From Wolbachia endosymbiont (group A) of Anomoia purmunda (GTDB taxonomy: Bacteria > Pseudomonadota > Alphaproteobacteria > Rickettsiales > Anaplasmataceae), in the NCBI RefSeq assembly GCF_947251545.1, contig NZ_OX366362.1:1116001-1180000 (forward strand): 64,000 nucleotides of DNA. The letters are read 5' to 3'. A program made the translations under genes and the position numbers. Shown here piece after piece: positions 29,555 through 38,414 of this stretch (positions are counted from its first letter, which is position 1; every line of letters begins with the position of its first letter). The notes beneath the pieces are model-generated. The model ran no database searches. It was not told where the DNA came from and saw only the letters and a program-made list of their open reading frames with translations.

Positions 29555-30295
29555 TTGATCCTTATACTGGCAGTAGCAAGTTTACCAGTAATAAACAATT
29601 GGCTTTCACATCGCAGCCAAATGCTAAAAGATGATTATATAGGTGAGAAATTAGATAATTATATAAGTAGAAATTTTGATAAGATCGTAAAAACTCTCAA
29701 AGAGGAGTCGATTAAAAGTAGTTACGCTGCTCGAGATAATGTGGCCAAAAGTAAAATTTCACAATACAAGAATCAAATATTTGACCTTACTTATCCTTAC
29801 TCCGGAAATGAAAATAGTAGTGTTGTAGCTGCAGGCTTCTTTGACTATTCTTGTGGATATTGCAAAGCTATGAAGAATGATATAAAGCAGTTAATTAACG
29901 ACGGTAAAATTAAGTATATCTTTAGGGATGCTCCAATACTTGGTAATGACTCTTTAAGGGCAGCAAAAAGCGCTTTAGCTGTTTACTTTATTGATAAAGA
30001 AAAATATTTCGACTTTCACTATTCTGCTTTAAGTCACAAAGGAGGATTTTCAGACGAAAGCATATTGGATATAGTGAAAAGCATAGGGATTGATGAGGAT
30101 GATTTTAATAGTTCCATGAAAAATAATGCAGACAAAATTGAGCAAATGATAAATGGCAGTAAGCTCCTAGTAAGAGATTTGGGAGTAGGTGGTACACCTT
30201 TTTTAATAATTGGGGATAGTCTGTTTGTAGGAGCAACTGATTTGAATGTATTACGCAAAAAAGTAGATGAATTAGTCACAAGCAAGGCTAGTTAA
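29555..30295 (+). CDS. DsbA-like thiol:disulfide oxidoreductase
   Basis: 246 codons from TTG 29555; no ATG or GTG is available, and the upstream frame (from 29525) only extends the hydrophobic start. A membrane or signal segment (LILILAVASLPVINN) is followed by a helical linker, then a thioredoxin fold with the active site CGYC (C100, C103) and a cis-proline loop (GVGGTPFLI). It resembles the Com1/DsbA-like exported proteins of Rickettsiales that introduce disulfides into outer membrane and secretion proteins. It is alone in its direction here. The unusual TTG start makes the exact N-terminus uncertain. Confidence 0.85.
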   Translation: MILILAVASLPVINNWLSHRSQMLKDDYIGEKLDNYISRNFDKIVKTLKEESIKSSYAARDNVAKSKISQYKNQIFDLTYPYSGNENSSVVAAGFFDYSCGYCKAMKNDIKQLINDGKIKYIFRDAPILGNDSLRAAKSALAVYFIDKEKYFDFHYSALSHKGGFSDESILDIVKSIGIDEDDFNSSMKNNADKIEQMINGSKLLVRDLGVGGTPFLIIGDSLFVGATDLNVLRKKVDELVTSKAS

Positions 30296-30323
30296 AGTTT
30301 GCCATAAAATTTTATTTTTTTGC

Positions 30324-30352
30324 TTGACAACTCAAATGAACCTGAGTATAGT
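30324..30352 (+). promoter_or_regulatory. Strong sigma-70 promoter for the DUF2460 tail gene
   Basis: TTGACA at 30324-30329, a 17-base spacer and TATAGT at 30347-30352. A start near 30359 gives a leader of about 130 bases to the ATG at 30490, which has GGAGG just upstream. One of the best -35/-10 pairs in the window. Confidence 0.65.
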
Positions 30353-30489
30353 AATTGTGGGTGTGACAGCAGTTTAAGGTATTATCTTAGTGGTCTCATC
30401 CACTTTCCATAGCGTCATTTACTATGTGAAACGCTTTCAAATTACAACATTTTCTTCAACCAAACTATTTTACTTTCACAGGAGGACAT

Positions 30490-30867
30490 ATGTCATTCAC
30501 AGAAATTAGATTTCCAGAAAATATATCTTATGGTTCCACTGGAGGACCGGAATTTTCCACTGACGTTGTAACAACTCATAACGGTTGTGAACAGCGCAAC
30601 ATCAATTGGTCTCATGCACGCACTAGATACAACATAGCTTACGGGGTCAGATCAAACGAGCAGCTATTAGAATTAATAACATTTTTTCATGCACGAAAAG
30701 GTAAAGCAATATGGTTTCGTTTTAAGGATTGGTCAGATTTTATAGCCATTAATCAAAAGATTGGTATAGGAGATAACAAAAAAACGACTTTTCAGCTAAT
30801 CAAAACTTATGTAAGTGGGGAAGATGGTATGAATAAGTATTGCTTGGTTGGAAGCAAGAGAAGATAA
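30490..30867 (+). pseudogene. DUF2460 (TIGR02217) phage/GTA-like tail protein, N-terminal half
   Basis: ATG 30490 has a GGAGG ribosome site. About 110 codons (SFTEIRFPENISYGSTGG, then WSHARTRYNIAYG, FFHARKGKAIWFRFKDW) are a typical DUF2460 N-terminus, to TFQLIKTYVSG. After 30818 the frame reads IS110 sequence and ends in 15 foreign residues. The matching C-terminal half is at 54917-55182 behind another IS110 copy. Rejoined, the two give a protein of about 197 residues, near the usual length of 200-210. DUF2460 proteins are tail components of gene transfer agents and lambda-like phages. This half alone should be non-functional. Confidence 0.8.
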
Positions 30868-30879
30868 TAACTTCTCAGA

Positions 30880-31060
30880 GTGGATAGGTGGCAGGTTGGA
30901 TGTTTTTCTGAAGCACTTTCTGCCCAGGGAGTAGAAAGAAGACTTCGTGGGGGAGATTAACTGCCCCTGCCACCGAAAATCATCGTGAGGCTCACAAAAT
31001 GTGATGACCTCGTATAGGAGTTTGGAACAACCGGCAATATTCTACTCTGATATATTGAAA
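30880..31060 (+). ncRNA. Predicted IS110 bridge RNA (copy 2)
   Basis: GGTGGCAGG at 30887-30895 pairs perfectly with CCTGCCACC at 30966-30974, enclosing about 70 bases that would hold guide loops. A second hairpin spans 30980-31007 (TCATC with GATGA, GTGA with TCAC). The position upstream of the transposase matches the bridge RNA of the IS110 group. Inferred. Confidence 0.5.
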
Positions 31061-31081
31061 TATGCAATTGGAGGAAAAAAT

Positions 31082-32101
31082 ATGCGTCACATTGGAGTTG
31101 ATTTACATACCAATAGTTTTACTGCTTGTTACTTACAAGAAGGGAAACCTGAGCATATTCAAACGTTTCGCTTAAAAGACTTGGATAATTTCACCAAAGA
31201 TCTTCAAGAAACATATGAAGTAGCCATAGAAGCAACAGGTAACAGCTGTTTCTTTTATGATGCAGTTTCACCTTACGTTAAACGCATAGTAATAATTGCT
31301 CCTGGACAGTTTGAAGTTGTTCGTCGCTCTGTGAACAAAACAGATAAGCATGATGCGCGAGCTATTGCTTTCTTTCTAAGCAAAGATATGTTGCCTGAGG
31401 CAAGGTGCAAAAACAAACAATGCCAGCAGTTAGCTTCTCTTCTTCAAACGAGAGATCAGTTAGTAAAGTCACGGGTATCTTTAATCAATAAAGTTCATGG
31501 TCTTTTTAATTATCATGGAATAAAAATTAAAAAAGAAGTACTTACAACTAAAGTAGGATTTGAACGTGCTACTCAAAAGCATAATTGGGAGCCTTTAGAA
31601 AAAGTTGAAATTGAAGTGATTAGCTATCATTTAGAAGCTATCCGAGAAAGCCTTAAAAAACTTGAAAAGGAAATTATAGCTTTTGCTAAACAACTTCCTG
31701 GGTTCAGCAATCTTATCAGCATAAAGGGAATTGGTCCAATTTCTGCAGCTGTCTTTATTGCAACAATTGGAGACATTAATGATTTCCGTAGACCTGAGAA
31801 ACTTACTGCATATTTTGGAGTTGTACCAAGAGTTTCTCAATCTAATCAGCAATGTACAATTGGAAGAATTACCAAACGAGGGTCAAAAATAGCGCGTACT
31901 TCTTTAGTTCAATGTACTTGGATTGCTGTACGTTACAGTCCTTACTTGAAAAGTTTTTATGAACATATAAAAAAGAAGCGTGGTTCTGCTAAAGCTATAA
32001 CTGCTACTGCTAGGAAATTTCTTATAACTATTTTCTATACTCTTAAAAATGACTGGGTTTTTAAAGATTTCACAAAATTTGAAATTTCTACTGGACAATA
32101 A
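31082..32101 (+). CDS. IS110-family DEDD transposase (copy 2)
   Basis: 339 residues from ATG 31082 behind GGAGG. Same protein as the copy at 23365-24384, with D7, E50, D88 and D91 present. Intact, so probably active. Confidence 0.92.
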   Translation: MRHIGVDLHTNSFTACYLQEGKPEHIQTFRLKDLDNFTKDLQETYEVAIEATGNSCFFYDAVSPYVKRIVIIAPGQFEVVRRSVNKTDKHDARAIAFFLSKDMLPEARCKNKQCQQLASLLQTRDQLVKSRVSLINKVHGLFNYHGIKIKKEVLTTKVGFERATQKHNWEPLEKVEIEVISYHLEAIRESLKKLEKEIIAFAKQLPGFSNLISIKGIGPISAAVFIATIGDINDFRRPEKLTAYFGVVPRVSQSNQQCTIGRITKRGSKIARTSLVQCTWIAVRYSPYLKSFYEHIKKKRGSAKAITATARKFLITIFYTLKNDWVFKDFTKFEISTGQ

Positions 32102-32122
32102 TCATAGAAGTAGGGTTTATAG

Positions 32123-32209
32123 TTGATTGATGTAATAACTCAAAAGTTTGAAGTGAGCGAAGAAATAATTGGAAAGGTTAAGGAGAAGTGGGAAGAATAT
32201 ATGGACTAG
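32123..32209 (+). pseudogene. Possible 3' remnant of a ubiD-like gene
   Basis: Starting 15 bases after IS110 copy 2, a 28-codon frame ends FEVSEEIIGKVKEKWEEYMD and stop. The last 20 residues closely resemble the end of the UbiD protein at 26223 ([20 protein letters not shown]), with about 75 percent of bases alike by eye. It may be the tail of a diverged paralogue cut by the element. A chance likeness of a charged helix is possible. Confidence 0.35.
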
Positions 32210-32415
32210 ACTTCTTGCATAAAAGCAGAAAAAGTTTGGCGTTTTTTGTAATGCCGCGATTAGTATTAACTGATAATTGTGATTTAAGTACGTCACAGTG
32301 CCCTTTTTTTTGTCATCCTATAGCTATACCGCCGCGGCGCTAACACGTAGTGGGATGACGGTTGTCAGGCTAGTACCTTCTCTTGTCATCCCAGTAGCCT
32401 CCTTCTCCTGTCATC

Positions 32416-32546
32416 CCAGTGCTCCTTTTTTGTCATCCCAGTGCCCAGACACTGGGATCCAGAAAACTTAATTTCAACCAAGTGGCTGCATAATAAAGGC
32501 TAGATCCCAGTGTCTGGGCACTGGGATGACAAAAAAGGAGCACTGG
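32416..32546. repeat. 44-bp perfect inverted repeat (Wolbachia palindromic repeat)
   Basis: Arms 32416-32459 and 32503-32546 are perfect reverse complements of 44 bases around a 43-base loop. They contain the units CCCAGTGCCCAGACACTGGG and GTCATCCCAGTG. The same units occur at 32370-32420, 55350-55380, 56387-56600 and 58930-59080. A long hairpin would form in either strand. Confidence 0.8.
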
Positions 32547-32615
32547 AATGACATCACAGGAGCACTGGGATAACACCATTTGTTATGTTTAACAAAGTTC
32601 GTACTTAGCTTCATG

Positions 32616-33097
32616 TTAGCCACAAACATTAAGAAATTTACCAAATGAAAAAAAAGGCAAAAGAAGCCCTGGGGTTATTATCCGCTTTAAAATATTGGCG
32701 TTTTTTATGTTTTAAACGCTTGACAAGCAAGATTAAGCTGCTTTTAATTGCAACTAACTTACGCTGCAAATGTTTAAGAAGTTTACTAAGCAGAAAAAAA
32801 GACAAAGAATCCCCGAGTTAGCTAGTCTTTTACTATCTCTGTCGAGTATTGGCACTTTTTGATGTCTTGTAACGCTTTATAAGCGCGTTCAGCTTATTTA
32901 GATAAAAATCTAGATGTAGATAAAGTTTTGTAAAGACATACAGTATCTATATACTGCAAAAAATTGAACATAAGACGCCGATACATTAAGTAATCCTTAC
33001 CTTTTAATCTGCAGATTGGCGAAAGCAAATACAATAGCTTCACTGTCATGATAAGGGGGCTGGCAAACCTTGTAAAGTAATTTTTTCGTTTCTGTGA
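32616..33097. repeat. Dispersed composite repeat, copy 1 (about 480 bp)
   Basis: Matches 59096-59550 along its length, in the same orientation. It begins TTAGCCACAAAC and ends TTTTTTCGTTTCTGTG. Inside are two tandem, diverged units of about 150 bp, each with TTTAAGAA(A/G)TTTAC(C/T) followed by an A-run and a GGC or GAC core, then an AACGCTT segment. A palindrome AACGCTTTATAAGCGCGTT sits in the second half. No credible protein is encoded. Both copies directly follow palindromic repeats. Confidence 0.6.
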
Positions 33098-33142
33098 GCT
33101 ACCTGAGTTTATTGACTTCATTAGAGCAAAAACTCTTGAGAC

Positions 33143-34000
33143 CTAGGTGATAATTCTATCTAAAAGGATGCCAAAAAAGAGAAGCAACCCTACGTAGGAA
33201 TTATTTTTAAATATGGACATGCATTGACTGGGATCGTCAGGATTGAAATTTTTGTATTGGCGGTGAAATATGAACCCTACAGTAAGTAGAGCAATATAAA
33301 AAATGTTATTTAATGATGATAAGATACCAGCATATAGCCACGCCATAAGAGATATTAAATAAAATCTTTTCAACCAAGATTTTGTTGTATCACCAAAATA
33401 TAATGCGGTAGATTTCATTCCGAGTTTTTCGTCATCTTTTTTATCTTGATGAGCGTATATGGTGTCATAGCTAAGTGTCCAAAAGACACATCCTATATAA
33501 AACAGCAAGGATTCTATGCTGATCTGGTTTGTTATTGCTGCTGAGCCCATGAGCGATCCCATATTGAAGGTAAACCCTAAGAACAATTGTGGCCACCAAA
33601 CGTAACGCTTTAGCAAGGGGTAGATAACTATCATGCACATTGAAATTATTCCAAGTATAAGTGTAGTCTTGTTAGTTAATAATAAGATTACCAGGGCAAT
33701 AGACAGTAACAGTGAAAGTAAAGCCAAAGCCTGCTTTATGTTTAATGCACCACTTGCAAGTGGCCTATATTTTGTTCGTTCAACGTGCGCATCTATTTCT
33801 CTATCGAAGATATCATTGATTATGCACCCTGCGGGTCTCATTAAAAATGCACCTATAGTAAATAAAATAAGGAGAAAAAAAGCCTGATACGATAGAGAAG
33901 TTGAGGCTAAAAGAATACCGCTTAAGCTAGGAAATAGCGCAAGCCAAACAGGAGTTAAATTGTGCAACCTCATTAATGAAAAGTAATGGTTGAAATACAT
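33143..34000 (-). CDS. ubiA: 4-hydroxybenzoate polyprenyltransferase UbiA
   Basis: 285 residues, usual length. Eight or so hydrophobic segments and both aspartate-rich motifs are present: NDIFDREID at residues 62-70 and YDTIYAHQDKKDD at 178-190. It attaches the polyprenyl tail to 4-hydroxybenzoate in the inner membrane, the first committed ubiquinone step. It starts four bases after rbfA stops, so it is probably the last gene of the nusA-infB-rbfA-ubiA unit. UbiD for a later step is at 26223. Confidence 0.93.
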   Translation of the reverse strand: MYFNHYFSLMRLHNLTPVWLALFPSLSGILLASTSLSYQAFFLLILFTIGAFLMRPAGCIINDIFDREIDAHVERTKYRPLASGALNIKQALALLSLLLSIALVILLLTNKTTLILGIISMCMIVIYPLLKRYVWWPQLFLGFTFNMGSLMGSAAITNQISIESLLFYIGCVFWTLSYDTIYAHQDKKDDEKLGMKSTALYFGDTTKSWLKRFYLISLMAWLYAGILSSLNNIFYIALLTVGFIFHRQYKNFNPDDPSQCMSIFKNNSYVGLLLFFGILLDRIIT

Positions 34001-34003
34001 TAA

Positions 34004-34411
34004 TTAAGTGTGATTATGTAATATTTTGCTTACATTAACAAAATTATCGAACGCTAAATCAGGCTTGAAAACTAACTCAGGTATAAATCGCAAATCAACA
34101 TAACACAATATAGATTTACGTATTGACCATGCAGACTGGTTCATTTCATTAACAACAGTGTTAATATCACAATTATTCTCAGAAGGATCTCTAGTGTGTG
34201 ACCACATGCCTTTTTCTGGATCTGAATAGTCAGCTACTTGAATATTCAATGAAGATAACACAATATATACATCTGCTTTTTTCAAATCTTTACTTAATTT
34301 TACGTCAGATACCGCTACATTTTTATTGAACACCTTACCTTCCATTAGGACTCTTGATATTGCTCTATGCAATACCGATGCTATTTTTAGGTTTCTAATT
34401 TCCTTTTTCAT
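34004..34411 (-). CDS. rbfA: Ribosome-binding factor A
   Basis: 135 residues. It shows the RbfA pattern: RNLKIASVLHRAISRVLMEG at the start, VSDVKLSKDLKKADVYIVLSS (the KH-like fold) and IRKSILCYVDLRFIPELVFKPD near the end. An insert of about 25 residues around residue 70-90 (YSDPEKGMWSHTRDPSENN) lies between the two core halves. It binds the 30S subunit late in assembly and in cold. It follows infB by nine bases, the standard order. Confidence 0.93.
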   Translation of the reverse strand: MKKEIRNLKIASVLHRAISRVLMEGKVFNKNVAVSDVKLSKDLKKADVYIVLSSLNIQVADYSDPEKGMWSHTRDPSENNCDINTVVNEMNQSAWSIRKSILCYVDLRFIPELVFKPDLAFDNFVNVSKILHNHT

Positions 34412-34420
34412 ATCCAGCTA

Positions 34421-36745
34421 CTATAACACCCTTTCTTCTTGCACTAATTGATAAGCTTCTAAAATATCTCCAACTTTAATATCGATATTACCTTCTAGTG
34501 ATACTCCGCATTCAAAGTTTACACCTACTTCTTTAACATCATCTTTAAATCTACGTAGTGCTTTTAACTTTCCTTCATGCACCAATTTGCCACCACGCAC
34601 TACCTTGATTAAAGAATCTTTTCTTATGACTCCATCACTTACGTAACATCCAATGATATTACCAGCTTTAGATACGTTAAATATTTGCCTCACAGATGCA
34701 AAGCCAACACGAACCTCTCGTGTAACAGGCTTTAACATTTTAGTTAAATACATTCTCATGTCGTCAATGAGCTCGTATATTATGTTATAAGTATGTATTT
34801 CTACACCTTTTTGTTTTGCCAAGTCCCTTATTTTTGAGTCCACTTTTACATTAAAAGCTAAAATTACTGCACTTGATGCTTCTGCAAGCAGCACATCTGA
34901 ATCTGTTATCCCTCCTACTGCTTTGTGTAGGATATTTAATTTCACTTGGTCTTTACCGAGTTTATCAATTGAACTTGATATTGCTTCAATAGAACCAGTT
35001 ACATCGCACTTTAAAACTACAGATAGTTCTTCTGTTTCGCTGTTATTACGACTGAATATATCTAAATTATTGTCGCCCAAATCTTCTTTCTTTTTCTTGA
35101 TTAACTCTAGCCTGTATTCAACAATTTCACGCGCCTGCTTTTCAGAATTTACAACAACAAATTTATCTCCAGCATTTGGCACACCATTTAGACCAGTAAT
35201 TTCAATTGGAGCGGAGGGTAGTGCTGCTTTTTCTCTTTGACCAAGGTGATTAACCATACTACGTACTTTGCTGTATGTTGTACCAACTACCAATATATCA
35301 CCAACCTTTAACGTTCCTTCCTCAACTATCAATGTAGCTGATATTCCTTTCGCTTTATCTATTTTGGATTCTATTACCCATCCAAGTGCTCGACAATCTT
35401 CTATTGCTTCTAGCTTCATTAATTCAGCGATTAACAAAATCGCCTCTTCTAGTTTATCTAAATTAGTTTTCTTTTTTGCTGATACTGGCATAATCATAAC
35501 ATCACCACCAAGCTCTTCAGGAATGAGATCATATTGAGGCAAACTATTAATTATTTTTTCTGCATCACCAGGCTCAGATTTATCAATTTTATTAATAGCA
35601 ACTATAATAGAAACATTTGCTGCTTTTGCATGATTTATTGCTTCAACTGTTTGTTTCATGATTCCATCGTCAGCTGCAACTACTATTACAACTATATTAG
35701 TAATATTGGCACCACGTGCACGCATCGCAGTGAACGCTTCATGTCCTGGTGTATCAATAAAGGTAATTTTTTGCTTATCTTTTGTCGTTATTTGATAAGC
35801 ACCTATGTGTTGAGTTATGCCACCTGACTCTCTTTCTGCAACATTAGATTCACGAAATGCATCGAGCAATGAGGTTTTACCATGATCGACGTGTCCCATA
35901 AAAGTGACGATTGGTGGTTTAGGTTTTTTAGGCAGGCTTTCTCTGCCTTCTATAAAAAATAAATCTTTTTCTCTGTTGGTATCGCTCACTCGTTTAGCCG
36001 TATGATTAAATTTTTCCACTATTTCACATGCTATATCTGGATCCACCAGATCATCTACTCTATAACTCTCACCGACTTCTTCTTTAAACATTTTTAGCAC
36101 ACTCTTGCTATCTTCTGCCATACGAATAGATAACTCCCTGATAGTTATTTTGTCTGGTATAATAACTTCTCTTGATATATTTTTACCCTTGATAAACTTT
36201 GACTTTCTACTTCTTATACCAAATTTTTGCTTAAATACAGGGGGTTGTTCAGTTTTTTCATCTATTGCCTGTGCAATTACCAGTTTAGAATGCTTAGAAT
36301 ATATATCTTTGTTGACTTTAGAAGACTTTTTATCGTCGCCCTCATAGTCAATATTATCTTCTTTTAGTTCAACTAAGTGAGTATCACTTAAAACTTGCTT
36401 ATTTATTTCTTTAGATAAAGTGTCCGCTTCATTTTTCTCGTCAATCTCTTTATTGCTGTCTTCTTTTGCTGTTTTCTCTTTTTCTTCTCTCTGATTTTTT
36501 TCTTTCAGCAAAGCAGCATTCTGCACAGCATTAATACGGAAAATTTGTTCTTTCTCTGTTAAAGAACCTAATTTGCTCTCGTCAAATAAATTATGTTCTT
36601 CTGCATCATGAGATTTTTTTCTTCTTTTTTTTACTATTGTAGCTCCGGTACTTGGGCTAGTTGAAGAGTTTAAATTGAGGTCTAATTTAAGCTTGCTTAA
36701 GCCTTGGAGCGTTAATTTTTTATTACTGATATCTTCATTATTCAT
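34421..36745 (-). CDS. infB: Translation initiation factor IF-2
   Basis: 774 residues. An N-terminal low-complexity charged region (residues about 40-160, rich in Lys, Glu and Asn) precedes the IF2_N motif ([21 protein letters not shown]). The GTPase starts at about 284 with GHVDHGKT, then DTPGHEAF and NKID. Domains II to IV follow, ending [15 protein letters not shown]. It brings initiator tRNA to the 30S subunit. It begins nine bases after nusA stops, as in the classic nusA-infB operon. Confidence 0.96.
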   Translation of the reverse strand: MNNEDISNKKLTLQGLSKLKLDLNLNSSTSPSTGATIVKKRRKKSHDAEEHNLFDESKLGSLTEKEQIFRINAVQNAALLKEKNQREEKEKTAKEDSNKEIDEKNEADTLSKEINKQVLSDTHLVELKEDNIDYEGDDKKSSKVNKDIYSKHSKLVIAQAIDEKTEQPPVFKQKFGIRSRKSKFIKGKNISREVIIPDKITIRELSIRMAEDSKSVLKMFKEEVGESYRVDDLVDPDIACEIVEKFNHTAKRVSDTNREKDLFFIEGRESLPKKPKPPIVTFMGHVDHGKTSLLDAFRESNVAERESGGITQHIGAYQITTKDKQKITFIDTPGHEAFTAMRARGANITNIVVIVVAADDGIMKQTVEAINHAKAANVSIIVAINKIDKSEPGDAEKIINSLPQYDLIPEELGGDVMIMPVSAKKKTNLDKLEEAILLIAELMKLEAIEDCRALGWVIESKIDKAKGISATLIVEEGTLKVGDILVVGTTYSKVRSMVNHLGQREKAALPSAPIEITGLNGVPNAGDKFVVVNSEKQAREIVEYRLELIKKKKEDLGDNNLDIFSRNNSETEELSVVLKCDVTGSIEAISSSIDKLGKDQVKLNILHKAVGGITDSDVLLAEASSAVILAFNVKVDSKIRDLAKQKGVEIHTYNIIYELIDDMRMYLTKMLKPVTREVRVGFASVRQIFNVSKAGNIIGCYVSDGVIRKDSLIKVVRGGKLVHEGKLKALRRFKDDVKEVGVNFECGVSLEGNIDIKVGDILEAYQLVQEERVL

Positions 36746-36754
36746 ATTATTTTA

Positions 36755-38341
36755 TTATATTAACCCAAGCTTTTTACGTGCTTCTATGATTATTGAGTCT
36801 ACTGTATCTTTTAGATTTTCTGAATTCATCTTATTATCAACTGAGGAAGAGAGTATGCTGCAAAACTCATAACTTGATAAATCTGCTATGTCCTCTAAAG
36901 TCTTAATATCATGTTTACTAAGAGCAATTTTATTGTCTATTGATAAAGTTAAATTGATTACATCATCTTCCATACCTAGACTTTTTAGCTCTTCTATTTT
37001 TCTATCATTTTCTGCTTTCAGATACTTGTTTGCTCTATTGTGAAGTTCGTTTGCAATATCCTCATTAAAGCCCTCTATTGAAGCAAGCTCTTTAATTGAA
37101 GCGCTGGATATATCTTCTACGCTTGAAAAACCTTCTGTCACCAATAGCTGACCCATAATCTCTTCTAAGTTTAAAGCTTCAGCAAATAAAGCTGAACATT
37201 GACTAAGTTCTTTACTTCGCCTTTCTGATTCTTGCTGAGTGCTTAATATCTCAATTTTCCATCCAACAAGCTCTGAAGCTAATCTTACATTCTGGCCCTT
37301 TTTTCCTATGGCTAAACTCAATTGATCTTCAGCAACTATTAATTCTATGCAATTTTCATTTTCATCAATAATAACCTTCGATACTTCTGCAGGAGTAATG
37401 GCTTTAATAACAAATTGACCCAAATCTGAGGAGTAATTTATAACGTCAATTTTTTCACCATTTAATTCGTGTATAATAGTTTTTATTCTATCTCCCTTAA
37501 CTCCAACACAAGCACCTACTGGATCAATGTTCTTGTCAGGAGAGAAAACAGCAACCTTAGACCTTGAGCCGGCGTCTCTAGCTATACCTTTAATTGTTAC
37601 TAACCCATCAGCAATTTCTGGTATTTCTTGATTTAATAATGCCTCTAAAAAGCCTTCATGAGTCCTAGAAAGAATAATTTGACGTCCATCATCAGAGCGC
37701 TTAACAGTCTGTATATAAGTTTTAACCTTGTCGCCTTCACGAAATGATTCACCACCGGTTAAATTTCGTAATGGAAGATATGCCCTAGTGCCATTTATGT
37801 CTATAATAAGATCTGAATATTCTACTTGTTTAACAATACCATACCTTATTTCTCCCACCTTATCTTTAAATTCCTCATATTGCTTTTTTGACTCTTCATC
37901 TTTAATTATTTGAGCAATCTTTTGCTGGGCAATTCTTGCTGAAGCAAGATCAGTGTTAAGAGAGAGTAATTCACTAACAGTATCTCCAATTTTTGCATCT
38001 CCTTTTATTAATTTAGCTTGTGTCAGCGTAATTGATTCATACTCAGTATTCTCTTCTCTATTTGATTCGTCATCAATAACTTTTAGTTTTCTGTATGAAG
38101 TAACTTTGCCTGTGTTTCTATCTATATTAACTACGATTTTACTTTTGCTACCATATTTTTGATAAGCCACTGCTTCTATAGCACTTTCTAGTGCCTTTAT
38201 TACAACATCAAAATCTAAACCTTTTTGAAGTGAAAGCTCTCCTGCTGTTTTTATTACATCAAGGCTTCCAACTATGTTATTTTTGTTACTTTTCTGCTTA
38301 ACACTGCTTTTACGATTAGCAATCATAATAAATAAATCCAA
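36755..38341 (-). CDS. nusA: Transcription termination/antitermination factor NusA
   Basis: 528 codons. An N-terminal NusA domain (LDFDVVIKALESAIEAVAYQKYG), S1 domain (GEIRYGIVKQVEYSDLIIDINGTRAYLP), KH domains (DPVGACVGVKGDRIKTI and LSLAIGKKGQNVRLAS) and C-terminal helix-hairpin-helix acidic repeats are all seen. It binds RNA polymerase and controls pausing and termination. A second Met five codons in (38326, MIANRKSS) is a possible start; no ribosome site decides. It is first of a four-gene set; rimP, often upstream, is absent. Confidence 0.95.
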   Translation of the reverse strand: MDLFIMIANRKSSVKQKSNKNNIVGSLDVIKTAGELSLQKGLDFDVVIKALESAIEAVAYQKYGSKSKIVVNIDRNTGKVTSYRKLKVIDDESNREENTEYESITLTQAKLIKGDAKIGDTVSELLSLNTDLASARIAQQKIAQIIKDEESKKQYEEFKDKVGEIRYGIVKQVEYSDLIIDINGTRAYLPLRNLTGGESFREGDKVKTYIQTVKRSDDGRQIILSRTHEGFLEALLNQEIPEIADGLVTIKGIARDAGSRSKVAVFSPDKNIDPVGACVGVKGDRIKTIIHELNGEKIDVINYSSDLGQFVIKAITPAEVSKVIIDENENCIELIVAEDQLSLAIGKKGQNVRLASELVGWKIEILSTQQESERRSKELSQCSALFAEALNLEEIMGQLLVTEGFSSVEDISSASIKELASIEGFNEDIANELHNRANKYLKAENDRKIEELKSLGMEDDVINLTLSIDNKIALSKHDIKTLEDIADLSSYEFCSILSSSVDNKMNSENLKDTVDSIIIEARKKLGLI

Positions 38342-38414
38342 TGTAATTAGTTATAATTATAGCTCCAACGGGCAAAGAACACTATCTTAAATGTTAAATG
38401 ATTGCTAACTTAAG

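Larger units (their letters stand above)
30818..32107 (+). mobile_element. IS110-family element, copy 2
   Basis: 1,290 bp, nearly identical to copy 3, with one synonymous difference in the gene (GAA against GAG near 31563). Left flank is the N-terminal half of the DUF2460 gene. Right flank is an unrelated stretch with a ubiD-like tail fragment. The mismatch of flanks shows that it is a recombinant copy. Confidence 0.9.

Noticed and set aside
32894..33121. 75-codon minus-strand frame with a partner at 59361-59558
   Set aside because: The two resemble each other only because they lie in copies of the dispersed repeat; no start signal and no conserved length.
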